From Erysipelotrichaceae bacterium (GTDB lineage Bacteria; Bacillota_I; Bacilli_A; Erysipelotrichales; Erysipelotrichaceae): a DNA stretch of 64,000 nucleotides. The notes under the pieces are model-generated. The model worked only from the letters and a program-made list of their open reading frames with translations. It was not told where the DNA came from and did no database searches. Below, piece by piece: positions 57,272-64,000 of this stretch. Each line of letters begins with the position of its first letter. Position 1 is the first letter of the stretch. Made by a program: the position numbers and the translations under genes. The stretch covers positions 1-64,000 of the forward strand of contig JALEZD010000020.1 of NCBI GenBank assembly GCA_022772735.1. Direction: 5' to 3'.

Positions 57272-58053
57272 TACTGGCTGTTGATATTGGTAATACAAAT
57301 ATTTCCATGGGGCTTTTAGATGGGGATAAAATTATTGGTAATTTTAGATTAACAACTAAAACACAAAGAACATCAGATGAATATGGAATATGTTTAACAA
57401 CTTTATTAATTAAGAGTGATATTAAACCAAGCGATATTGAAGATGTTGTTATATCTAGTGTTGTACCTAAAGTAATGTATTCTTTTACAAATTGTATAAA
57501 AAAATATTTAAATAAAACTCCAATTGTTATTAGTGCTGGAATTAAAACAGGCATCTCTATTAATACAGATAATCCTAAAGAAGTAGGTGCAGATAGAATT
57601 GTAAGTGTTGCAGCTGCATATCATACTTATCACAGGTCATGTATTATTGTTGATTTTGGAACTGCAACAACATTTGATTATGTCAGTGGAAATGGTGAAT
57701 TTAAATATACAGTAATTTCTCCTGGACTAGAAATTTCTGCACAAGCGCTATATGGACAAACTGCAAAATTACCTGAAGTAGAAATAAAAAAACCTGAAAG
57801 TATTTTAGGTAGAAATACTATTACAGGTATGCAATCAGGTATAGTTTATGGATATATTGGTCAAGTTGAATATATTGTTAAAAAAATGAAAGAAGAATTA
57901 AATGATCCTGATGCTTTTGTAATTGCAACAGGAGGGTTAGGACGAGTAATTTTTCAAGGGACAGATGTGATAAACTTATATGATCCAGATATTGCATTTA
58001 AAGGTATAAAAATTTTATACGAAAAGAATAAAAATAATTTTAAGCCTATTTAA
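57268..58053 (+). CDS. coaX: Type III pantothenate kinase
   Basis: A 261-residue kinase of the ASKHA fold that phosphorylates pantothenate. Motifs are MILAVDIGNTNISMGL, the phosphate-binding GADRIVSVAAA, IVDFGTATTFDYV and ATGGLGRVIF. ATG 57268 follows GGAGGAG by seven bases; a longer frame from 57247 is unlikely. Together with panT and coaBC it gives uptake plus three steps of coenzyme A synthesis in one transcript. Confidence 0.95.
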   Translation: MILAVDIGNTNISMGLLDGDKIIGNFRLTTKTQRTSDEYGICLTTLLIKSDIKPSDIEDVVISSVVPKVMYSFTNCIKKYLNKTPIVISAGIKTGISINTDNPKEVGADRIVSVAAAYHTYHRSCIIVDFGTATTFDYVSGNGEFKYTVISPGLEISAQALYGQTAKLPEVEIKKPESILGRNTITGMQSGIVYGYIGQVEYIVKKMKEELNDPDAFVIATGGLGRVIFQGTDVINLYDPDIAFKGIKILYEKNKNNFKPI

Positions 58054-58064
58054 GGCTTTTTTAA
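58042..58064 (+). terminator. Terminator of coaX
   Basis: AAGCC and GGCTT surround a short loop that includes the coaX stop codon, followed by Ts. Confidence 0.75.
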
Positions 58065-58089
58065 TTAAAAAAGACTTTTTCAAGTCTTT
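58065..58089 (-). terminator. Terminator of the zinc operon
   Basis: AAAGACTT and AAGTCTTT flank a short loop. On the minus strand the stem follows the last gene of the operon and leads into a T-run. Confidence 0.75.
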
Positions 58090-58630
58090 AACTGTTTACT
58101 GTTTCAGCTCCACGCTCACTAAGAATTTCTAATGAAATTACTTCTAAAAATAAATCTTTATATACGCCGTTTTCTACTAGTAAAGGAGTTCCTATAACTT
58201 TTATCCATTCTTTATCTTTAGGTTTTTCTCCTTCATAGTTTTTAAGTAGAAATCCACCCCAGCCATCATTATTACAACATCCAGGACCAAATCTAAATAC
58301 AACAGGAGATTTTGATTTTCCATCAAGAGATGTAAATTCAGAGTACATTCCTTCAATTACAATAATTTTATCTTTGTAATCATCAAAGTTATAAAATATA
58401 TCATTTATTTGAGTTATAAATAATTTCTCTTTAATTTCTAAAACTTCTTTTCCTTGAGTATCTATTGAACTATTTTCAGGAATAGTAGTGGGTTTAGGAG
58501 TTTCAACAAGAAGATTTGCATCAATGCTAGGAGTAGGTGTTACCATAATTGCATCAACCATTATTTTCTTTTTTGAAGCACATGATGTTATAAATATGCA
58601 TGTTAGTATAATGATTACTTTATTTTTCAT
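58088..58630 (-). CDS. Lipoprotein with DUF1980/TIGR03943-like GCC domain in the zinc operon
   Basis: A 180-residue lipoprotein with lipobox ITSC (Cys17) and a Thr/Pro linker. The C-terminal domain of about 110 residues includes DDYKDKIIVIEGMYSEF, FRFGPGCCNNDGWGGFLL and DKEWIKVIGTP. The paired-cysteine segment after an Arg-Phe resembles the C-terminal part of TIGR03943/DUF1980 membrane proteins, which are often encoded next to metal transport genes. Here the domain is carried by a lipoprotein. It overlaps znuB by 11 bases, so a role in zinc handling at the cell surface is likely but unproven. Confidence 0.65.
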   Translation of the reverse strand: MKNKVIIILTCIFITSCASKKKIMVDAIMVTPTPSIDANLLVETPKPTTIPENSSIDTQGKEVLEIKEKLFITQINDIFYNFDDYKDKIIVIEGMYSEFTSLDGKSKSPVVFRFGPGCCNNDGWGGFLLKNYEGEKPKDKEWIKVIGTPLLVENGVYKDLFLEVISLEILSERGAETVNS

Positions 58631-59453
58631 GTAATATGTTTCCTTTAATGCAGCTTATTAACCAATATACAAAGAAAACTATAATATTGCAAATTACGAT
58701 ACTAGCACCTGATGGAGTATCAAAGTAATACGATATAAACATCCCTATCCATAAACAAGCAACAGATATAATTGCTGAATTAATAATTACAGCTTTATAC
58801 CTTTTACATAATCTCATTGATGTTAGTGAAGGGAATACTATTAAACTTGATATTAAAAGTGCACCCATTATTCTCATTCCTAATACGATAATTAAAGCTG
58901 TTAACATTGCGATTAACATATTAACAAATTTTGAGTTTGTTCCTGTTGCTTGGGAAAAAGGTTCATCAAATGTTATAGAAAATATTCTGTTATAAAATAA
59001 AACAAAAGTAATAATAATTGTAATACATAAAGCAATACTTAAATTTGCATCCCATTTTGAAATTCCTAAAATACTACCAAATAAATAATTGCATACATCT
59101 GTGTTTAACCCTGTTGTTTTTGAAACAATCATTACCCCAATAGCTAAAGAACCGGTTGAGATTAAGGCAATAGCAGCATCACCTTTTATTTTTGAATTTT
59201 CTGTTATTCTTAACAGAAAGAATGCAGCAATAACAACAATTGGAATTGATACTGTAAGAGGAGCGGCATTTAATGCAGTTGCTAGAGCAAGCGTTCCAAA
59301 TCCAACATGAGATAATCCATCTCCAATCATTGAAAATCTTTTTAACACTAAGCTTACACCAAGTAAAGAAGATGCAAGAGCAATAAATGTACCTACAATT
59401 ACAGCTCTAACCATAAATGGATATGAAAACATTTGTATAATTGTATCTATCAT
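58620..59453 (-). CDS. znuB: Zinc ABC transporter permease (ZnuB/AdcB)
   Basis: A 277-residue ABC-3 permease with about eight membrane helices. Family segments are FMVRAVIVGTFIALASSLLGVSLVLKRFSMIGDGLSHVGFG and ALLISSLIVFPSLTSMRL. It imports zinc delivered by the AdcA-like receptor. It overlaps the ATPase gene by four bases. Confidence 0.93.
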   Translation of the reverse strand: MIDTIIQMFSYPFMVRAVIVGTFIALASSLLGVSLVLKRFSMIGDGLSHVGFGTLALATALNAAPLTVSIPIVVIAAFFLLRITENSKIKGDAAIALISTGSLAIGVMIVSKTTGLNTDVCNYLFGSILGISKWDANLSIALCITIIITFVLFYNRIFSITFDEPFSQATGTNSKFVNMLIAMLTALIIVLGMRIMGALLISSLIVFPSLTSMRLCKRYKAVIINSAIISVACLWIGMFISYYFDTPSGASIVICNIIVFFVYWLISCIKGNILHEK

Positions 59454-60154
59454 CTTCTTTCTCCTAAAAATCTTTTTCCAATTTCACTATTAATATATTC
59501 ATCTTTTGTTCCAAAAAATAGTTGGCTATTGTTTAAATGTAATACCTTATTCGCATAAATTATTGATGATTCAATATCATGAGAAACCATTATTATTGAT
59601 ATATTCAATTCTTCATTTATCATTTTTATTAATTCATATAGTTCATTCTTTACTAAAGGATCTAATCCAGTTACAGGTTCATCTAGTATTAAAACTTTTC
59701 TTGTTGAACAAAGAGCTCTTGCAAGAAGAACTCTTTGTTGTTGTCCACCTGATAAATCTCTAAAACTTTTATTTTTTAAATGAGTTAAACCAAGTTTTTC
59801 AATATTTTTTAAAGCGATTTGTTTTTCTTCTTTACCATAAAAAGGTTTGAATCCTAATCTATTTAAACAACCTGATATAACTACTTCATATACACTTGCA
59901 GGGAAATCTTTTTGTATTTCAGATTTTTGTGGCAAATATCCTATTTCATTTTTTGATAGTTGTTCATCAAATATTATTTCTCCACTAGTTTGTTTTTTTA
60001 AATTTAAAAGTCCCTTTAAAAGTGTACTTTTTCCTGCACCATTTTCTCCTATGATACATAAATAATCGTTATTTTCTATTTCAAAATTCACATCTTTTAA
60101 TGCATAAACACCGTCATATGAAAATGAAACATTTTTGCATGAGATTAGGCTCAT
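59450..60154 (-). CDS. znuC: Zinc ABC transporter ATPase (ZnuC/AdcC)
   Basis: A 234-residue ATPase with Walker A GENGAGKSTLLKG, signature LSGGQQQRVLLARAL, Walker B LILDEPVTGLD and H-loop MVSHDIE. EPVTGLDP is typical of metal-type ABC ATPases. The gene lies 15 bases after adcA. Confidence 0.93.
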   Translation of the reverse strand: MSLISCKNVSFSYDGVYALKDVNFEIENNDYLCIIGENGAGKSTLLKGLLNLKKQTSGEIIFDEQLSKNEIGYLPQKSEIQKDFPASVYEVVISGCLNRLGFKPFYGKEEKQIALKNIEKLGLTHLKNKSFRDLSGGQQQRVLLARALCSTRKVLILDEPVTGLDPLVKNELYELIKMINEELNISIIMVSHDIESSIIYANKVLHLNNSQLFFGTKDEYINSEIGKRFLGERR

Positions 60155-60169
60155 ATAATACCTCTTTCT

Positions 60170-61651
60170 TTATTTTAGGGCTTCTTTTAAACTTTCTACG
60201 TTTTCTTTCATCATAGAAACGTATGTAGCACCATTTTCAAATTGTTCTTTTGTAACATTATGACATGAATATAATGTTAATCTTTTTGCGTTTGTAGCTT
60301 CAGCAACACTATCAGCTATTTTTCCGTTAGATAACTCTATTGAGAATACAACAGGAATATTTTCTGCCTTTGTTTTATCAACTAAGAATGCAACAGTTTT
60401 TGGACTTGCTTCTGTTTCAGTAGAACATCCTGAAAAAGCTGCATAATAGCTTAATCCATATTCATCAGCTAGATATCTAAATGGGAATCTATCACCAAAT
60501 AAAATTGTTTTGTTTTTAGAAGATTCAACTGTTTCTCTAAATTGTTCGTCTAAGCTTTTTAATTCATTCAAATAAGATTCAGTATTTTTGTTATAAAAAT
60601 CTGCATTTTTTGAATCTTTTTCAACTAAAACATTATTGATTGCTTTTACAATTTCCATAGCATTTATTGGCGATGTCCATACATGTTCATCTAATTCACC
60701 TTCTTCAGAATGATCATGGTTCATCATTGCTTCAACTTCACTATCTGTTGCAGCAGAGTCTATATAAAATGGAGAGTCTTGAACCTCTTTTAATTTTGCA
60801 ATATCATCAACAAATGCAACATGAAGATGTTTGATAGAGTCGCCGTGTTCTTTTGCACTTTCACTGCTAATTCCATGATCATCGAAAGCTACATATTTTG
60901 GAGAAGAAGATGTTTCAAAAACATACCAAACCCCAACAATATGATTTTCTTCATCTAATATAGTTTCGAATCCATGGTATTTAAGTGATTCTTCTTTACC
61001 ATTTAAAGTTATTGTTTTATCGTTAATTGTAATATTTTCAAAATTTGTTTTAAATGCTTCTAAATATTCAGCTTTAACTTCGTCAAAAGATTCATTAAAC
61101 TCTTCTGCATGAGCTTTTATTGCATTATCTAAAAGACCTTTATTTATATGAGTTGTTATACTTGTAAAACTACCAGCAAAATCTGTTAAACTTCTATCTT
61201 TTATGTCTTCAAGATGTATTTCTCCATGAGAGTGTTCATGAGAATGTTCATGTTCCATACCTTCAACAATTTCTTCATTAACTGTCTTAACAACATCAAC
61301 AAGTTTTATTACAGTAGGTTTTGTTTCACCAAATGAGCTAAGAATTGTTTCCACCCAATAGTCATTTTCACCTCCAACATATATAAATAAATCTGATTCT
61401 TGTATATCCTTTATATCTTTAGGAGTTGGTTCATATGAGTGACTTTCAGCACCAGGTTTTAAAAGCATTTTTAAATCAACTTTGTCACCTGCAATTTGTC
61501 TTGTGAAATCATATTGAGGAAATATAGTAGTTACAACCTTTAATTTTTTTTCGGCTGTTTCTGTTTGTGTTTGTGTTTTGGTTGCATTATTAGCTGAACA
61601 ACTAGTTAACAGTAGTAGCGAACTAACAAAAGCAATTATTTTGTTTTTCAT
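60170..61651 (-). CDS. adcA: Zinc receptor lipoprotein AdcA with internal ZinT domain
   Basis: A 493-residue lipoprotein (lipobox LLTSC, Cys18). The first ZnuA lobe (35-130) has His71 in GAESHSYEPTPKD. A histidine-rich loop follows (133-142). Then a ZinT domain (about 146-310) with HLEDIKDRSLTDFAGSF, YHGFE and HLHVAFVDD is inserted. The ZnuA fold resumes at DEHVWTSPINA (His323), with GDRFPFRYLADEYGL and FSGCSTETEASP. Streptococcal AdcA carries ZinT at the C-terminus instead. The third usual histidine ligand is replaced by the GDRFPF segment, as in some clostridial homologues. It captures zinc for ZnuBC and may receive it from the histidine-triad protein. Confidence 0.9.
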   Translation of the reverse strand: MKNKIIAFVSSLLLLTSCSANNATKTQTQTETAEKKLKVVTTIFPQYDFTRQIAGDKVDLKMLLKPGAESHSYEPTPKDIKDIQESDLFIYVGGENDYWVETILSSFGETKPTVIKLVDVVKTVNEEIVEGMEHEHSHEHSHGEIHLEDIKDRSLTDFAGSFTSITTHINKGLLDNAIKAHAEEFNESFDEVKAEYLEAFKTNFENITINDKTITLNGKEESLKYHGFETILDEENHIVGVWYVFETSSSPKYVAFDDHGISSESAKEHGDSIKHLHVAFVDDIAKLKEVQDSPFYIDSAATDSEVEAMMNHDHSEEGELDEHVWTSPINAMEIVKAINNVLVEKDSKNADFYNKNTESYLNELKSLDEQFRETVESSKNKTILFGDRFPFRYLADEYGLSYYAAFSGCSTETEASPKTVAFLVDKTKAENIPVVFSIELSNGKIADSVAEATNAKRLTLYSCHNVTKEQFENGATYVSMMKENVESLKEALK

Positions 61652-61702
61652 TTATTTTTCTCCTTTTCTTGTTCATATGATTAGGTTTTAGAAATATTTG
61701 GT

Positions 61703-62119
61703 TTAATTTGGATTTTCACAGTTATTACAAACACCATAAAAAACAATTTTTGATGCATCAATATTAAAACCATGATCTTCAAGCATATGGTGTCTGATAT
61801 GATTTAATTCATTGCAGTTAAAATGAATTATTTTATTACAAACTTCACATTTTAAGTGATAACAACTACTATCTTCTTGATTTTGTTCGATATATTCAAA
61901 CATGGCACCAGAGTGAGAGTCTATAGTTATTTTTGCTACAATTTTCTCATTTATTAATTTTTCTAGTTGTCTGTAAATTGTTGTTAAACCAACATTTAAA
62001 CCTTTAGCGTTAACATAATCTTTTATTTCATTTACAGTTACATGTTCGTTTTTTCTTGATTTTAGATAGTCAATTAGTATTTCTTTTTGCTTTGTGTTGT
62101 AATTAGATCTATTAGCCAT
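61703..62119 (-). CDS. zur: Fur-family zinc uptake regulator
   Basis: A 138-residue Fur-family repressor. The N-terminal winged helix has VTVNEIKDYVNAKGLNVGLTTIYRQLEKL. The metal-sensing part has CYHLKCEVCNKIIHFNCNEL and the structural C-terminal CxxC pair in GVCNNCENPN. It is first in the zinc operon, followed by adcA after 51 bases, which supports Zur rather than Fur or PerR. Its own promoter carries the inverted repeat at 62134-62156, so it is probably autoregulated. Confidence 0.88.
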   Translation of the reverse strand: MANRSNYNTKQKEILIDYLKSRKNEHVTVNEIKDYVNAKGLNVGLTTIYRQLEKLINEKIVAKITIDSHSGAMFEYIEQNQEDSSCYHLKCEVCNKIIHFNCNELNHIRHHMLEDHGFNIDASKIVFYGVCNNCENPN

Positions 62120-62133
62120 ATATCCTCCTAATC

Positions 62134-62156
62134 AATATGAAAATCATTTTCATATT
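62134..62156. promoter_or_regulatory. Zur-type operator of the zinc operon
   Basis: AATATGAAAA (62134-62143), three bases, then the exact complement TTTTCATATT (62147-62156). It overlaps the downstream edge of the -10 box and covers the start of transcription. The core TGAAAA-N3-TTTTCA is shared with the site at 4919-4941. Confidence 0.82.
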
Positions 62157-62182
62157 ATAATACTTTATCTAATTTAAATCAA
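62154..62182 (-). promoter_or_regulatory. Promoter of the zinc operon
   Basis: On the minus strand TTGATT (62182-62177) and TATAAT (62159-62154) are separated by 17 bases. Confidence 0.82.
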
Positions 62183-62300
62183 ATGATTTAATATAAAAAT
62201 ACCCTTTAAATATTTTGTTAATAAAAGATGTTTTTTAATGATTAATAATCAAACTTTATGCTTTAAAATACTTTTGTAATACAAAAAATGTTAAAAAGAG

Positions 62301-62333
62301 CAAAAATAATAAAAACCACCTATTTAGGTGATT
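62301..62333 (-). terminator. Terminator of the maf/tRNA-Thr transcript
   Basis: On the minus strand AATCACCT and AGGTGGTT form a stem with a four-base loop, followed by a T-rich run. It lies just beyond tRNA-Thr. Confidence 0.82.
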
Positions 62334-62344
62334 GTTAAATACTA

Positions 62345-62418
62345 TGGTGCCAACACCCAGAATTGAACTGGGAACTAATCCTTACCATGGATTCGTTTTA
62401 CCATTGAACTATGTCGGC
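62345..62418 (-). tRNA. tRNA-Thr (GGT)
   Basis: On the minus strand the acceptor GCCGACA pairs with TGTTGGC (one G-U). The anticodon loop is ATGGTAA in an AATCC/GGATT stem, the T-arm is CCCAG/CTGGG, and CCA is encoded. The D-stem has one mismatch. It lies 42 bases beyond maf on the same strand with no clear own promoter. Confidence 0.88.
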
Positions 62419-62460
62419 GCCATTTAATAATAAGCAAAACACACAAAAAATTCAATTGGA

Positions 62461-63018
62461 TTATAAAATTTTATTTAATGTTTCATATATAAAATTTATA
62501 GGCATACCCATTATTGAATAAAAATCACCATCAATTTTCTTGATAAAGCAACTCGCATATCCTTGTATACCATATGCACCTGCTTTATCTAGAGGTTCTT
62601 TCGTAGATATATAATAATCAATTTCTTTATTTGATAGTTTTTTAAATGTAACATAACTTATAGAAATATTTTTGTAAGGTCTTTTATTTTTAATTATTGT
62701 AGTTGCAGTTATAACTTCATGTGTTTGATTTGATAAAAGTTTAAGCATTCTTTTTGCATCGGAAATATTTTTTGGTTTTCCTAAAACTTCATTGTTAAAC
62801 ACAACTATGGTATCACAGCCAATAACAACTGAATTTTCATGGTTTTTAAAAACGGCATTTGCTTTTTTAAATGATAAATTACTTATTTCATCATATAGGT
62901 TATTTTCCTTGTTAATTGTTTCATCTATATCAGAAACAATTACATCAAAATCTTTTGTATAAATAGATAATATTTCTTTCCTTCTTGGAGAGTTGCTAGC
63001 TAAAATTAATTTTTTCAT
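62461..63018 (-). CDS. maf: Maf-family nucleotide pyrophosphatase
   Basis: A 185-residue hydrolase of modified or canonical nucleoside triphosphates (dTTP/UTP type in related enzymes). The family opening is KLILASNSPRRKEIL, with the catalytic Asp in VIGCDTIVVFNNE, and GKPKNISDAKRML and KAGAYGIQGYA. GAGGAA precedes the ATG. It diverges from the nucleotidyltransferase gene. Confidence 0.93.
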   Translation of the reverse strand: MKKLILASNSPRRKEILSIYTKDFDVIVSDIDETINKENNLYDEISNLSFKKANAVFKNHENSVVIGCDTIVVFNNEVLGKPKNISDAKRMLKLLSNQTHEVITATTIIKNKRPYKNISISYVTFKKLSNKEIDYYISTKEPLDKAGAYGIQGYASCFIKKIDGDFYSIMGMPINFIYETLNKIL

Positions 63019-63094
63019 TTATAATTCCTCTTTTTAAATATTATATAACAAATAAATATGATAGAATAAATTTGTTATAAAGAAAGGGGTTTCT

Positions 63095-64000
63095 ATGATT
63101 AAACCGACATTAGTAATTTTAGCTGCAGGTATGGGTAGCAGATATGGTGGACTAAAACAAATTGACACTGTAGGAAATAATGGAGAATCAATTATTGATT
63201 TCTCAATATACGATGCGATTGAAGCTGGATTTGAAAAAATAGTTTTGATAATTAGAAAAGAACATGAAGAAGCATTTAGAAAAAATTTAACTGATAAAAT
63301 TGAAAAACATGTTGAAGTTGAGTTTGCATACCAAGATTTATATGATATTCCACATTTTGTAAGTGTACCAGAAGGAAGAGAAAAACCATGGGGAACAACA
63401 CACGCTTTACTTGCATGTAGAAATGTTGTAAATCAACCATTCGCAATAATAAATGCTGATGACTTTTATGGTAAAGATGCATATAAAGTTATTTATAATT
63501 TTCTTAAAAATGATGTTAAGGATTATGAATATGGAATGGTAGGGTATGTTTGCGAAAACACACTTACAGATTTCGGAACTGTAACAAGAGGTGTATGTAA
63601 GGAAGAAAATAATTATTTAAAAGAAATTACTGAAGTTCAAAAAATCGCAAAAAAAGATGGAAAAGCAATTTTTGAAGATGCAGGTGAGTGGAAAGAGTTA
63701 CCAGAAAATACACTTGTGTCTATGAATTTCTGGGGATTTACACCAATGATATTTAATCAATGTAAAGATGTTTTCTCTGAATTCATAAAAAAAGGGGTTG
63801 TAGAAAACCCACTTAAATCTGAACATGTTATACCTACAGCAATTGGAGAATTAGTAAAAGATGGTAAATGTAAGGTTAAAATGCTAAGTAGCAAAGATAA
63901 ATGGTTTGGAGTAACTTATAAGGAAGATAAACCAGTTGTTGTTGAAAATATCCAAAAAATGAAAGATGATGGTATTTATCCATTTGATTTATGGAAGTAA
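63095..64000 (+). CDS. NTP-transferase-family sugar nucleotidyltransferase-like protein
   Basis: A 301-residue GT-A fold protein. The nucleotide-binding opening is VILAAGMGSRYGGLKQID, and the metal-binding segment IINADDFYGKDA contains the conserved acidic pair. PWGTTHALL and STLVSMNFWGF-like residues (NTLVSMNFWGF) fit sugar-phosphate nucleotidylyltransferases. The substrate sugar and nucleotide are not known. The ORF is complete; its TAA forms the last three bases of the window. AAAGGGG precedes the ATG. Confidence 0.85.
   Translation: MIKPTLVILAAGMGSRYGGLKQIDTVGNNGESIIDFSIYDAIEAGFEKIVLIIRKEHEEAFRKNLTDKIEKHVEVEFAYQDLYDIPHFVSVPEGREKPWGTTHALLACRNVVNQPFAIINADDFYGKDAYKVIYNFLKNDVKDYEYGMVGYVCENTLTDFGTVTRGVCKEENNYLKEITEVQKIAKKDGKAIFEDAGEWKELPENTLVSMNFWGFTPMIFNQCKDVFSEFIKKGVVENPLKSEHVIPTAIGELVKDGKCKVKMLSSKDKWFGVTYKEDKPVVVENIQKMKDDGIYPFDLWK

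Noticed and set aside
62345-62418. Possible tRNA-Gly
   Set aside because: The D-arm resembles tRNA-Gly, but the seven-base loop ATGGTAA places GGT in the anticodon and the acceptor matches tRNA-Thr.

Overview
The window is AT-rich DNA (roughly 28% GC by eye) from a low-GC Gram-positive bacterium of the Bacillota. The indicators are Shine-Dalgarno sites of the GGAGG type, several lipoproteins with a lipobox, a surface protease with a C-terminal sortase-type anchor, a Bce-type two-component/ABC module, GlcT/LicT-type antitermination and an arginine deiminase operon. TGA is used as a stop, so the genetic code is standard. A peptidoglycan-containing host-associated member of the Erysipelotrichia or a related Bacilli/Tissierellia lineage fits; I cannot fix the genus.

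Layout. 1-2.5 kb: the start of an IS1182-like transposase at the left edge, alr with a membrane-protein partner, and six tRNA genes. 2.5-7.3 kb: a histidine-triad (Pht-like) zinc lipoprotein, a GH43-like lipoprotein and an unknown lipoprotein. 7.3-12.3 kb: trmR followed by a BceRSAB-like peptide-sensing and resistance module. 12.4-18.3 kb: a 1948-residue M26-like zinc metalloprotease. 18.4-19.9 kb: an esterase and a YdjC-family deacetylase. 20.0-28.3 kb: a nine-gene operon related to the uncharacterised E. coli yhf operon, with an extra shortened amidase-family gene and a strong palindromic operator. 28.3-31.3 kb: a glucose-type PTS operon controlled by antitermination. 31.3-33.1 kb: an Old Yellow Enzyme and an SDR. 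33.2-37.0 kb: a ferric-siderophore ABC importer. 37.0-38.6 kb: tRNA-Ile/tRNA-Ala and a small minus-strand gene island. 38.9-45.0 kb: arcABC, a YfcC-type transporter and an AraC-family regulator with two DNA-binding domains. 45.2-45.6 kb: a frameshifted Imm51-like immunity gene. 45.7-50.1 kb: a HAD phosphatase, a CtpA-like protease and uvrB. 50.1-54.7 kb: a TetR regulator, a kinase-less PASTA protein and an ABC exporter. 54.8-58.1 kb: a phosphodiesterase and a panT-coaBC-coaX coenzyme A block. 58.1-62.2 kb: a zinc operon (zur-adcA-znuC-znuB-lipoprotein). 62.3-64.0 kb: tRNA-Thr, maf and a nucleotidyltransferase.

The most notable observations are these. (1) Two 23-bp inverted repeats with the same TGAAAA-N3-TTTTCA core lie at the start sites of zur and of the distant histidine-triad gene, which suggests one zinc regulon. 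(2) The zinc-binding AdcA protein carries its ZinT domain inside the histidine-rich loop rather than at the C-terminus. (3) The yhf-like operon contains an added amidase-signature gene and a perfect 12-4-12 palindrome at its promoter. (4) The arc-linked regulator has tandem AraC domains. (5) An orphan Imm51-like gene is interrupted at a T6 tract.
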